Of a stretch of DNA of 64,000 bases, positions 34,885 through 43,331 are shown one piece after another. Within the stretch, counting starts at the first letter, position 1, and each line of letters begins with the position of its first letter. The notes under the pieces were generated by a model. That model was given only the letters and a program-made list of their open reading frames with translations. It had not been told where the DNA came from and ran no database searches. Source of the DNA: UBA2336 sp964419145 (GTDB taxonomy: Bacteria; Bacteroidota; Bacteroidia; Cytophagales; Cyclobacteriaceae); the NCBI GenBank assembly GCA_964419145.1, contig CAYQOM010000004.1, positions 1 to 64,000 of the forward strand, given 5' to 3'. The position numbers and the translations under genes were made by a program.

Positions 34885-36084
34885 ATGATTAAACACGTGG
34901 GCAAGATAAAATTTTTAATGCTTCTTTTATGGTGTTCCGCCTGTAAAGGCCAACCATCAACACCGCCTAATCCGGATGCGAACCCAGCAACTAAGCCTGC
35001 GGTAATTACCGGGGCCATGCAACTGGATGTGTTGCTCCCTATGCTGACATCAAAAAAAGTGGGCATTGTGGTGAACCATACTTCGTTGGTGGGCAAAACA
35101 CACCTGGCCGACACGTTGCTGAAACGAAACGTTAACCTGATAAAAATTTATGCCCCCGAACATGGCTTTCGGGGAACGGCTGATGCAGGGGAAGAAATAA
35201 AGGATGGGGTTGATTCCAAAACAAACCTGCCGGTGGTTTCACTTTACGGAAGCAACAAGAAACCCACTGCTGAACAGTTGGCGGATATTGATATAGTGAT
35301 TTTCGATATTCAGGATGTTGGCGTACGGTTTTACACGTACATCAGCACGTTGCATTATGTAATGGAAGCGTGCGCAGAAAATAATAAGAAGCTGATCGTG
35401 CTTGACCGACCCAATCCAAATGGACATTATGTAGATGGTCCCATTCTGGAAAAAGAATTTAAATCGTTTGTGGGCATGCACCCGATTCCTATTGTACACG
35501 GCATGACTATCGGAGAACTTGCCCGCATGATTAACGGTGAAGGCTGGCTTGATGGAAACAAAACGTGCGACTTGGAAGTTATTCCGGTGAAAAACTGGAA
35601 ACACGCTGATCCGTTTTCGTTACCCGTAAAACCTTCGCCCAACTTACCAAACGATCAGGCCATCGCGCTTTATCCTTCAACGTGTTTGTTTGAGGGTACG
35701 GTAATCAGTCTGGGGCGTGGCACACAAATGCCTTTTCAGATAATAGGTCACCCGGATTTGAAAAACATGCCTTTTCAATTTACACCGGTTAGCATTGATG
35801 GCATGTCGAAAAATCCGCCATTGGAAAATAAAGTGTGTTATGGACTAGACCTTCGTGAAGCAAACGTAAAGCCTCAACTTGACTTAAGTTACCTGATCAG
35901 TTTTTACCGGGCATTTCCCGACAAGGATAAATTTTTCAACAACTATTTTGAAAAGCTTGCCGGTACAGAAAAACTTCGTGAGCAGATACGGCAGGGATTG
36001 GATGAAGCGCAGATACGTGAGAGTTGGCGTATAGATTTGGAAAAATTTAAAGAACTAAGAAAGAAATATCTTTTGTATCCATAA
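34885..36084 (+). CDS. NamZ-family (DUF1343) exo-beta-N-acetylmuramidase
   Basis: A 399-residue lipoprotein-like protein (signal FLMLLLWCSAC) with the DUF1343 domain: VVNHTSLVG, APEHGFRG, DIQDVGVRFYTYIST, RPNPNGHYVDGP and SLGRGTQMPFQ. NamZ of Bacillus releases N-acetylmuramic acid from peptidoglycan fragments, and close Bacteroidota homologues are thought to do the same in cell-wall recycling. The gene begins 11 bases from a divergent gene, so its promoter lies inside that gene. Confidence 0.9.
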   Translation: MIKHVGKIKFLMLLLWCSACKGQPSTPPNPDANPATKPAVITGAMQLDVLLPMLTSKKVGIVVNHTSLVGKTHLADTLLKRNVNLIKIYAPEHGFRGTADAGEEIKDGVDSKTNLPVVSLYGSNKKPTAEQLADIDIVIFDIQDVGVRFYTYISTLHYVMEACAENNKKLIVLDRPNPNGHYVDGPILEKEFKSFVGMHPIPIVHGMTIGELARMINGEGWLDGNKTCDLEVIPVKNWKHADPFSLPVKPSPNLPNDQAIALYPSTCLFEGTVISLGRGTQMPFQIIGHPDLKNMPFQFTPVSIDGMSKNPPLENKVCYGLDLREANVKPQLDLSYLISFYRAFPDKDKFFNNYFEKLAGTEKLREQIRQGLDEAQIRESWRIDLEKFKELRKKYLLYP

Positions 36085-36123
36085 ATAAATCTTCAAGTTG
36101 CCAGCTTTGAGCTTTTAAAGTCC

Positions 36124-36759
36124 ATGACAAAATCCGAAAAGGTAAAAGACATCCTGAAGCTGTTGGATAAATACATACCGGAAGCACCTGTACCGTTGCA
36201 CCATAAAGATGCCTATACCTTGCTTATCTCTGTTTTGCTATCGGCACAGTGCACGGATGAACGGGTAAACAAAACCACACCCCATCTTTTTAAACTTGCC
36301 GACAATCCATACGACATGATCAAACTCTCAGTTGAAGAGATACGCGAAATCATCAAACCTTGTGGCTTGTCACCCATGAAGTCGAAAGGGATTTATGGGT
36401 TGTCGAAAATTTTAGTGGAAAAGTATAATGGAGAAGTTCCGCCTTCTATGGAAGCCTTGGAAGAACTACCGGCTGTCGGGCACAAAACCGCATCGGTAGT
36501 GATGACCCAATGGTTCGGTCAGCCTGCGTTTCCGGTAGACACACACATTCACCGCCTCGCGTATCGCTGGGGTTTATCCAATGGGAAAAGTGTGGAGCAA
36601 ACGGAACGCGATTTGAAACGACTGATTCCGCAGGAAAAATGGAACAAGGCACATCTACAAATCATATACTACGGCCGAAAGTATTGTCCGGCCCGCGGAC
36701 ATAACTGGAACGAATGTCCGATTTGCAAAAAATATTTACGCAAGGCGTTGCGGGACTAA
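36124..36759 (+). CDS. nth: endonuclease III (Nth)
   Basis: A 211-residue base-excision glycosylase/AP lyase. The helix-hairpin-helix contains ELPAVGHKTASVV with the catalytic lysine; the catalytic Asp is in FPVDTHIHRL. The C-terminal loop that in E. coli binds a 4Fe-4S cluster has only three cysteines, C-X9-C-X2-C (CPARGHNWNECPIC), not C-X6-C-X2-C-X5-C. It overlaps the convergent hicA by 4 bases. Confidence 0.93.
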   Translation: MTKSEKVKDILKLLDKYIPEAPVPLHHKDAYTLLISVLLSAQCTDERVNKTTPHLFKLADNPYDMIKLSVEEIREIIKPCGLSPMKSKGIYGLSKILVEKYNGEVPPSMEALEELPAVGHKTASVVMTQWFGQPAFPVDTHIHRLAYRWGLSNGKSVEQTERDLKRLIPQEKWNKAHLQIIYYGRKYCPARGHNWNECPICKKYLRKALRD

Positions 36760-36968
36760 ATGCTCTTTTTGTCTATACCAGCCTGTTTAAGAATAGCGTA
36801 GAAGGTGCCTTTTGGCAAATCCCTATTATGCATGGGCACAATAACTCGTTTCGAACCGTCATGCGATTTAAAAATGTGATGACTCCCTTTCACACGATGC
36901 AGTACAAAGCCCCTTTCTTCAAGAAGTTTAATAACCGCCTTTGACGTATACGAAGGAGTGGTGCTCAC
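36756..36968 (-). CDS. hicA: HicA-family mRNA interferase toxin
   Basis: A 70-residue YcfA/HicA protein with a double-stranded RNA-binding fold: SKAVIKLLEERGFVLHRVKGSHHIF, with the catalytic histidine in GSHHIF, and VIVPMHNRDLPKGTFYAILKQAGI. It cleaves mRNA when not bound by HicB. It follows hicB with a 4-base overlap, an order reversed from the common hicA-hicB, and its end overlaps nth. Confidence 0.93.
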   Translation of the reverse strand: MSTTPSYTSKAVIKLLEERGFVLHRVKGSHHIFKSHDGSKRVIVPMHNRDLPKGTFYAILKQAGIDKKSI

Positions 36969-37192
36969 GCAGGAATTGAAAGCGAGTACTCGAATGTATT
37001 TTCTTCCGTAGGAATCGGTTCACCATCCTCAACAAGGCTCTCGATGTATAACGTGGTAGCTTCTCGGGCGTTTTCGATTGCCTCTTCAATCGTAGCGCCA
37101 TAGGTAATGCATCCCGGAAGTCTCGGAACTGTTACTGTATAGCCTCCCTCTGGCTCCTTATTCAGTAATATCCTGAATGTATAGTTCTTCAT
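36965..37192 (-). CDS. hicB: HicB-family antitoxin
   Basis: The ATG at 37192 (MKNYTFRILLNKEPEGGYTV) is the normal HicB start; a longer frame to 37240 adds sequence that is not HicB-like. The 75-residue protein has the degenerate RNase H fold (VPRLPGCITYGATIEEAIENAREA) that covers the HicA active site, but no C-terminal DNA-binding domain, so autoregulation would need another contact. Confidence 0.9.
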   Translation of the reverse strand: MKNYTFRILLNKEPEGGYTVTVPRLPGCITYGATIEEAIENAREATTLYIESLVEDGEPIPTEENTFEYSLSIPA

Positions 37193-37278
37193 ACAATCAA
37201 ATTTATCATTTAATACGGTTTTCATCAATGATTCGTTCAATCAAGCCAATTTTTTGACATTTTGCAGTCCTTTTAAGC

Positions 37279-38196
37279 ATGAACGATTTAAGAATCATAT
37301 TCATGGGCACCCCCGAATTTGCCGTGCCCAGCCTGGAAATACTGGTTGAACACAAGTTCAATGTGGTGGCGGTAATTACTGCGCCTGATAAGCCCCAGGG
37401 CCGGGGACAAAAAATTACCTTTTCACCTGTAAAAGAATGCGCGTTAAAACATAACATTCCCGTACTGCAACCCACCAACCTGAAATCGCCACAGTTTTTG
37501 GAGGAGTTGAAAAATTATAATGCCAACCTGCAAGTGGTTGTTGCGTTTCGGATGTTACCTGAAGTGGTTTGGTCGATGCCTGAATTCGGGACTTTTAATT
37601 TACATGCCTCTCTCCTACCGCAATACCGTGGAGCTGCACCCATCAACTGGGCGATTATCAATGGTGAGAAAGAGACAGGTGTAACTACCTTCTTTCTAAA
37701 ACACGAAATCGACACCGGCAGCATCATCTTTCAGGAAAAAGAACCGATTTATGATACCGATGATGTGGGATCCTTGTATGAAAGGCTAATGAAAAAAGGC
37801 GCAGGACTTGTTTTAAAAACAGCTGAAGCTATTGCCTCCGGAAATCACCCTGCACAACCACAATCTGAAACAGCAGATATTAAGCACGCTCCAAAAATTT
37901 TTAAGGAAACGTGTCAGATCAACTGGAGCCAGCCTGCTGAACACATTCATAATTTTGTTCGTGGGTTAAGCCCCTACCCCACTGCCTGGACAACCTTAAA
38001 CGGAAAAACATTCAAAATCTTTAAAACGAAGGTATTGCCCACTCAATTAAATAGTGACAACGGTCCGATTCAAACAGACAATAAAACTTATCTTTACCAC
38101 CAGACTTCCAACGGAAGCATTTCTATTTTAGAGCTTCAGCCGGAAGGAAAAAAGCGAATGAGCATTGCAGAATTTTTTCGGGGCAATAAAATCTGA
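37279..38196 (+). CDS. fmt: methionyl-tRNA formyltransferase
   Basis: A 305-residue enzyme that formylates initiator Met-tRNA. The formyltransferase domain has MGTPEFAVPSLE near the start, the 10-formyl-THF/active-site segment LHASLLPQYRGAAPINWAI and D-T-G in HEIDTGSII; the C-terminal OB domain is at about 210-305. It is divergent from hicB. Confidence 0.95.
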   Translation: MNDLRIIFMGTPEFAVPSLEILVEHKFNVVAVITAPDKPQGRGQKITFSPVKECALKHNIPVLQPTNLKSPQFLEELKNYNANLQVVVAFRMLPEVVWSMPEFGTFNLHASLLPQYRGAAPINWAIINGEKETGVTTFFLKHEIDTGSIIFQEKEPIYDTDDVGSLYERLMKKGAGLVLKTAEAIASGNHPAQPQSETADIKHAPKIFKETCQINWSQPAEHIHNFVRGLSPYPTAWTTLNGKTFKIFKTKVLPTQLNSDNGPIQTDNKTYLYHQTSNGSISILELQPEGKKRMSIAEFFRGNKI

Positions 38197-38220
38197 AATC
38201 TAAAATATAGGACTCACCGA

Positions 38221-38727
38221 ATGACCATTTCACTCATAGCCGCCTTAACCGAAAACCGCGTCATCGGAAAAAACAATGACCTGCCCTGGCACCTGCCTGA
38301 TGACATGAAATACTTCATGCAAACCACCAAAGGGCATCCGGTTATTATGGGTAGAAAAAATTACGATTCCATTCCGGAAAAATTCAGGCCCTTGCCCAGC
38401 CGTACCAACATTGTGGTAACGCGCCAACGCGATTTCGTAGCAGATGGCTGTATCGTTGTTCACTCGTTGGAAGAAGCGCTGGATGAAGCCACTAACATTG
38501 TTACGGATGAAATCTTCATTATTGGTGGCGCTGAAATTTACAGGCAAGGCATGCCAAAGGCTAATAAACTTTATCTTACTGAGATTATGGCTACACTGGA
38601 TGGTGATACTTACTTCCCTGAATTTGACACGCGTTCATGGAAAGAAGTTTCGCGACTTCATCACCCGAAAGATGATCGCCACCGCTATGCATTCGATTTT
38701 GTTGTATACGAAAAAATAAATTCCTGA
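38221..38727 (+). CDS. folA: dihydrofolate reductase
   Basis: A 168-residue DHFR. Substrate and NADPH motifs: ISLIAALTENRVIGKNNDLPWHLPDDMKYF, GRKNYDSIP and FIIGGAEIYRQ. It lies 24 bases after fmt on the same strand, a natural one-carbon pairing. Confidence 0.95.
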   Translation: MTISLIAALTENRVIGKNNDLPWHLPDDMKYFMQTTKGHPVIMGRKNYDSIPEKFRPLPSRTNIVVTRQRDFVADGCIVVHSLEEALDEATNIVTDEIFIIGGAEIYRQGMPKANKLYLTEIMATLDGDTYFPEFDTRSWKEVSRLHHPKDDRHRYAFDFVVYEKINS

Positions 38728-38730
38728 AGT

Positions 38731-39093
38731 ATGGACTCACATAAACGCATTCTGGCCATCCTGTATATTGTATCGGGGTGCTTCCAGGTTTTAATTCTTG
38801 GTGGGCTTGCCCTCTTTCTTTCAACCTTGTTTCCTTTAGTGGCCGATGAAGCCGGTCCTGATGGCACCTGGATTTTGGAATTATTAGGCTGGGCTATTCC
38901 GGGTTTATTCTGGATACTCATCATTTTGTTTGCAGTTCCCTCCATCATTGGTGGAATAGCATTACTCCAACATCGGTCGTGGGCATTAACCCTGTTGCTC
39001 ATTATGGGCTGCTTCAAACTTTTCTCATTCCCGATTGGTACCGCGTTAGGCGTTTACACGATTTGGGTATACGCTGAAGTGAATAAAAAATAG
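38731..39093 (+). CDS. hypothetical small membrane protein
   Basis: A 120-residue protein with about four hydrophobic helices (ILYIVSGCFQVLILGGLALFL, WAIPGLFWILIILFAVPS, IIGGIALLQH, WALTLLLIMGCFKLF). It starts 3 bases after folA, so it is probably co-transcribed with fmt-folA. I recognise no family. Confidence 0.7.
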   Translation: MDSHKRILAILYIVSGCFQVLILGGLALFLSTLFPLVADEAGPDGTWILELLGWAIPGLFWILIILFAVPSIIGGIALLQHRSWALTLLLIMGCFKLFSFPIGTALGVYTIWVYAEVNKK

Positions 39094-39114
39094 TTAGATA
39101 TCCTTGTAATTCGT

Positions 39115-39334
39115 AAACCACATAGAAACATAGATAACATAGTAATTATAGTCTACCTCAAAATAAGTTTAACCACAAAGCACACAAAGAATGCTCAAAG
39201 TTCACAATGAAAAGCCCCTGAATTGGACCCCTTTGAGACCTTTGTGAAAACCTTTGTACTCTTCGCGGTTTCAGTCTTTCTATTGTTGAGATGAATCCAA
39301 AAAAACTATGTGCTCTATGTGCCTATGTGGTTAA
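39115..39334. repeat. nested dispersed repeats, ACCACATAG and ACCACAAAG families
   Basis: The outer arms AACCACATAGAAACATAG ... CTATGTGCCTATGTGGTT are the family seen at 3271-3348. Inside (about 39168-39272) is a copy of the sister family with AACCACAAAG ... CTTTGTA ... CGCGGTT ends. The 280-base gap between the membrane protein and the SDR gene holds nothing else. Confidence 0.75.
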
Positions 39335-39373
39335 AAAAATACGCTCACAAAGAATTTGATTTTATAGACCACT

Positions 39374-40183
39374 ATGACAAAACTGAAAGGCAAAGTAATC
39401 TGGATCACCGGGGCATCATCCGGCATTGGCGAGGCACTCACCTATGAATTGGCCAAACGCGGAAACAAACTCATCCTCTCCTCGCGAAGAAAAGAAGAAC
39501 TGGAACGCGTGAAGGGAAATTGTCCGGCAGAGGCACAAGCCAACATCCGTATTCTTCCCCTCGACTTGAGTCAATCCGATACCCTTAAGCTATCCGCGGA
39601 AGCAGCCATTCAATTATTTGGTCATGTGGATGTACTCGTTAACAATGGCGGTATCAGTCAGCGGAGCTTGGCAAAAGACACCATTCTTGATGTTGACCGC
39701 AAAGTGATGGAAGTGGATTATTTTGGTCAGATCGCGTTGACGAAAAGTCTGATCCCGCACTTTATTGAACGCAAGCAAGGGCATTATGTAACCATTACCA
39801 GCATTACCGGCAAAGTGGGCACACCGTATCGCACGGGCTACTCGGCAGCCAAGCATGCCTTGCACGGATTTTTTGACGCGCTCCGTGCAGAACTCTGGAA
39901 TGAAAGTCCGGCCATTTATGTAACCCTGGTTTGCCCCGGTTGGATACGCACCAATGTTTCCATCAATGCCCTGGTAGGTGATGGAAGCAAAAATGAAAAA
40001 ATGGATCCGACCACAGCTGCCGGCTTGCCTCCTGAAGTACTCGCCAAAAAAATGGTGCGTGCCATTGAAGCCAAAAAGAACGAGGTGTACATCGCGGGCA
40101 TGAAAGAAACAACTGCCGTTTACCTGAAAAGACTGCTCCCAAATTTATTGGCGCGCATTATCCGAAACGCCCAGGTGCGTTAA
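39374..40183 (+). CDS. short-chain dehydrogenase/reductase
   Basis: A 269-residue classical SDR. The NAD(P)-binding motif is TGASSGIGEAL, structural NNGG (in place of NNAG) at VLVNNGGIS, and the catalytic YxxxK in YSAAKHAL with the preceding Ser in ITSITG. The SRRKEEL after the second strand favours NADPH. Substrate unknown; it most resembles the DHRS7-like branch. It is convergent with the surface-repeat gene, 1 base between. Confidence 0.88.
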   Translation: MTKLKGKVIWITGASSGIGEALTYELAKRGNKLILSSRRKEELERVKGNCPAEAQANIRILPLDLSQSDTLKLSAEAAIQLFGHVDVLVNNGGISQRSLAKDTILDVDRKVMEVDYFGQIALTKSLIPHFIERKQGHYVTITSITGKVGTPYRTGYSAAKHALHGFFDALRAELWNESPAIYVTLVCPGWIRTNVSINALVGDGSKNEKMDPTTAAGLPPEVLAKKMVRAIEAKKNEVYIAGMKETTAVYLKRLLPNLLARIIRNAQVR

Positions 40184-40184
40184 C

Positions 40185-41414
40185 TCAACGTAGCATAACA
40201 CCCAGCGAGTAACCAGGCCATAGCTTTTGCACCACACTGGTTAGTGTCTGCTCCCCATGTTGCGTAAGCGTGTTAATATCCATGCCTGAATGGTTTCGGT
40301 AATAATTCAAGTCGATTGATGCGATTACGTAAACGCTATGAATTTTAGGCGACAACCGCGTACCAACCAAAATTTTCGGGCGCACCAACAAACTCAACTC
40401 ACGCGAAAAAGATTTACCGTGATTGATGTGTTGCACATCCAATCCATAGCTAAAGAAACGAAATGAACCCATGCCGGGCATACTGGATTTGGTGAAATAC
40501 ATTTTCTTCAACCCATACCCCATCGCCCACATATTTCCATTCCAACTGGTGCGAGAGTAAATTAAACTGTTCTGTACACTTTTATTGAAACGATCTTCCA
40601 GCACCCGACTGTTCTTGAAATAATTTCCAGTAGCAATTTCATAGTTCTGAAGAAAAATGTCATTAGCATATGCAGCCGCATAGCCCACATCGCCAATGTT
40701 AATCAACCCGATGGATGTACCATCACGCGTGCCTACATCTTTGCCTTTGCGGTAAATGTTAATCAACCCAAATTGTGTTCCCTGACTTCGCTTAGCAATA
40801 TTGATCAATCCAATTTGAAAGCCATTCATCTTGAAAGCACGATTCACAAGTCCGATTTGTACACCGGTAGGATCATTGTTATCATATGAATTTACTCCCT
40901 CCATATTCCGTGCGCGGTTGTATGCTCCGATCTGTACACCAAACAATTCGCCATCGGTGTAGTTGGAAAGTGTGGCCAGCTGAACACCATCAACCGACTG
41001 CATCACCACATTGGATAAACCCGCAACCTGCACACCAAAAATGTATTTGTTCACTTGATTGATCAAGCCAGCCACCTGCACACCCAGCATGGCGCCTTTG
41101 CTAACGTTCACTCCACCTGTAAGCTGGCCACCAAACGTATTGTTGATGACCACGTTGGTAAGTCCGGAAAGTTGCAATCCCGTAAGGTTTGCTTCAAAAC
41201 CAGAAATGATTTTTTCTCTGATTTCCTTCTCTGTCAAACCGGCAAAAGCGTTGGCACCTGTCAGGTTGGCCAATCCCGCCAGTTGCAGTCCACGGGTTTT
41301 TTCTTCATTCAGGTTTGAGATTACACCAACCTCAAGAAACAAGGTAGCCTTTGAATACCCGGACGTCAGGTTAACCGAAAAACACATTGGTAAACCCACC
41401 CGGGTGAAGGCCAT
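40185..41414 (-). CDS. LA_2272-type surface-repeat protein, main frame (frameshifted N terminus)
   Basis: The frame holds about ten repeats of the form G-V-Q-V/I-A/G-x-x-N (LQLSGLTNVV, VQVAGLSNVV, VQIGLVNRA, FQIGLINIA), ending in a beta-barrel-like C terminus. Its own N terminus MAFTRVGLPMCF is not a signal peptide. A signal peptide and the first conserved part are present in another frame at 41371-41538, so a single-base insertion in the A-run at 41378-41382 separates the two. Without it the sequence would read ...FTNVFSVNLTSGYSK..., as expected of the family. The function of these surface proteins is not known. Confidence 0.8.
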   Translation of the reverse strand: MAFTRVGLPMCFSVNLTSGYSKATLFLEVGVISNLNEEKTRGLQLAGLANLTGANAFAGLTEKEIREKIISGFEANLTGLQLSGLTNVVINNTFGGQLTGGVNVSKGAMLGVQVAGLINQVNKYIFGVQVAGLSNVVMQSVDGVQLATLSNYTDGELFGVQIGAYNRARNMEGVNSYDNNDPTGVQIGLVNRAFKMNGFQIGLINIAKRSQGTQFGLINIYRKGKDVGTRDGTSIGLINIGDVGYAAAYANDIFLQNYEIATGNYFKNSRVLEDRFNKSVQNSLIYSRTSWNGNMWAMGYGLKKMYFTKSSMPGMGSFRFFSYGLDVQHINHGKSFSRELSLLVRPKILVGTRLSPKIHSVYVIASIDLNYYRNHSGMDINTLTQHGEQTLTSVVQKLWPGYSLGVMLR

Positions 41415-41538
41415 TCGTTCCCAGACCAGGCAGTAGTGAAAGCTGGAAGATTTTTACATCAGGTTTCTTTTGTTGGGCTATACCCGTTAGTGATAGTAAC
41501 AATAAGCCAACGAAGGCAATCCGGTTTGGGGGACACAC
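41371..41538 (-). pseudogene. N-terminal fragment of the surface-repeat protein (out of frame)
   Basis: A GTG at 41538 opens a 55-codon frame with a good signal peptide (NRIAFVGLLLLSLTGIAQQ) followed by FQLSLLPGLGTNG, the usual start of this family, and ends in NVFFG-stop. It overlaps the main frame over 41371-41414. Removing one T from the TTTTT run (41378-41382 on the plus strand as AAAAA) fuses the frames. Either a real frameshift, slippage control or a sequencing error. Confidence 0.7.
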
Positions 41539-41627
41539 GAGAGCAGAGGGTTTGGTTTCAACTTTATTGATAACGATACTTTAACGCACCACTTCTTTAC
41601 TTATTTTTAGGCCTTGCAACTTTGTGC

Positions 41628-42380
41628 ATGGAAATCCTCACTGCCGCCTTCCTTATTTTCATCGGATTCATTTCGGGTTTCCTGAACACAGTGGCCGGTG
41701 GCGGTTCACTCATCAGTTTGCCAGTTTTGATTTTTATGGGTCTGCCTGGCTCCGTGGCCAATGCCACCAACCGTGTGGCCATACTCTCACAAAACATTTT
41801 TGCCGTTACGGGTTTCAACAGCAAGGGCATTAAACTTCCGTTTCCGTATAGTCTGTATCTGGGCTTAGCCTCATTGGGCGGAGGATTTTTGGGCGCCACG
41901 TTAGCCGTTGACATTGACGATACATTATTCAACCGCATACTCGCCATCATTATGGTGCTGGTGGTGATCAGCATTGTGGTGGAGCCGCGCACGAAAAAAC
42001 TTAACCGACCGGAACGTCTCGGTGTCAAACATCAGGCGTTAGGTATACTGGCATTTTTCTTTTTGGGTGTCTATGGCGGATTCATTCAGGCAGGTATCGG
42101 GTTTCTGGTAATTGCCGTACTGACCAACATCAACCACTTCGGATTGGTAAAAACAAACTATGTAAAAGTATTTGCTGCCATTGTGTACACCGGTGTGGCG
42201 ATTATTGTGTTTGCGCTTGAAGGAAAAATTGAATGGATGATGGGCCTTACCCTTGCCGTTGGCCAGGGCTTTGGGGGTTGGTATGCCAGCCGGTGGAGTG
42301 TGGATAAAGGCGAAGTGTGGATCAAGCGTGTGCTGGTAATTACCGTTATTGGTTTGGCTGTTAAACTTTGGTTCTTCTGA
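41628..42380 (+). CDS. TauE/SafE-family anion exporter
   Basis: A 250-residue membrane protein with eight predicted helices. The first half has the family hallmark GFLNTVAGGGSLISLPVL and NATNRVA; the second half repeats the fold with GVYGGFIQAGIGFLVI. These carry sulfite, sulfoacetate or other organosulfur anions; the substrate is unknown here. The stop overlaps the start of the ATP-grasp gene (TGATG). Confidence 0.9.
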   Translation: MEILTAAFLIFIGFISGFLNTVAGGGSLISLPVLIFMGLPGSVANATNRVAILSQNIFAVTGFNSKGIKLPFPYSLYLGLASLGGGFLGATLAVDIDDTLFNRILAIIMVLVVISIVVEPRTKKLNRPERLGVKHQALGILAFFFLGVYGGFIQAGIGFLVIAVLTNINHFGLVKTNYVKVFAAIVYTGVAIIVFALEGKIEWMMGLTLAVGQGFGGWYASRWSVDKGEVWIKRVLVITVIGLAVKLWFF

Positions 42381-43270
42381 TGGTTGATGTTACGCTTCTT
42401 ACCGATGCCCGTTATGTGAATCCGGTAAATCCCGATTGGTATAAACAAAACATCCTGGAGGATGACAGGCTGGTACGCGAAGCACTGGAACGAAAAGGCC
42501 TGACCGTTGCCCGCACCCATTGGGATAACCCTGATTATGATTGGACAAAAACAAAGCTGGCTGTTTTCCGCACAACGTGGGATTACTTTGATCGCTACGC
42601 TGAATTTTCAAAATGGCTTGATCAAGTAAACACGCAAACCAAGTTGGTTAATCCGCTTTCGCTGATACGCTGGAACATTGACAAACATTACCTGCATGAC
42701 CTGGAACAACAAGGCATTCGCATTCCACCCACGGTTTTTATTGAGCCGGGTGATCAGCGCACACTAGCTGAAATTATCGCGCCAACAGGCTGGACAGACT
42801 GCATTCTCAAACCGGCAATATCCGGTGCTGCTCGGCACACCTACCGGTTAAATCAGGAAAACACTTCAGCGCACGCAGAAATCTTTAGACAACTGATCGC
42901 CCATGAATCCATGTTGTTACAGGAATTTCAAAACCCTGTGTTGAAAAAAGGCGAAGTGGCGTTTATGTTGTTTGGTGGAAAGTACAGTCATGCGGTATTG
43001 AAAAAAGCAAAACCTGGCGACTTCCGGGTGCAAGATGATTTTGGTGGCACTGTGCACGACTACAAACCTACCAATCAGGAAATTAAATTTGCCGAACGTG
43101 TGGTTGCGTATTGCAAGCCAGCACCTGCTTATGCCCGCGTTGATGTGATCTGGAATAACCAGCACCAACTTTGTGTTTCTGAGCTGGAGTTGATTGAACC
43201 CGAACTGTGGTTCAGAAAGCATCATGCTGCTGCGGAATTGTTTGCGGAGGCGTTGTGCAAAATAGTTTAA
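42380..43270 (+). CDS. ATP-grasp protein (glutathione synthetase/RimK-like)
   Basis: The ATG at 42380 shares a base with the preceding stop. The 296-residue protein has an N-terminal domain (VDVTLLTDARYVN ... FRTTWDYFDRYAEF), the grip lysine in CILKPAISGAARHTYR, and the metal/ATP site ARVDVIWNNQHQLCVSELELIEPELW. It is a carboxylate-amine ligase of the small ATP-grasp type; the substrate cannot be determined. Coupling to TauE suggests possible relation to sulfur or peptide export. Confidence 0.85.
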   Translation: MVDVTLLTDARYVNPVNPDWYKQNILEDDRLVREALERKGLTVARTHWDNPDYDWTKTKLAVFRTTWDYFDRYAEFSKWLDQVNTQTKLVNPLSLIRWNIDKHYLHDLEQQGIRIPPTVFIEPGDQRTLAEIIAPTGWTDCILKPAISGAARHTYRLNQENTSAHAEIFRQLIAHESMLLQEFQNPVLKKGEVAFMLFGGKYSHAVLKKAKPGDFRVQDDFGGTVHDYKPTNQEIKFAERVVAYCKPAPAYARVDVIWNNQHQLCVSELELIEPELWFRKHHAAAELFAEALCKIV

Positions 43271-43331
43271 AGGTCATTTCGATTTAACTTAGCCTCGGGT
43301 ATATTCGTACTTATTCCATTGAATTAGCAGG

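Noticed and set aside
39115..39334. CRISPR-like repeats
   Set aside because: The units are inverted rather than direct, without spacers of uniform length.
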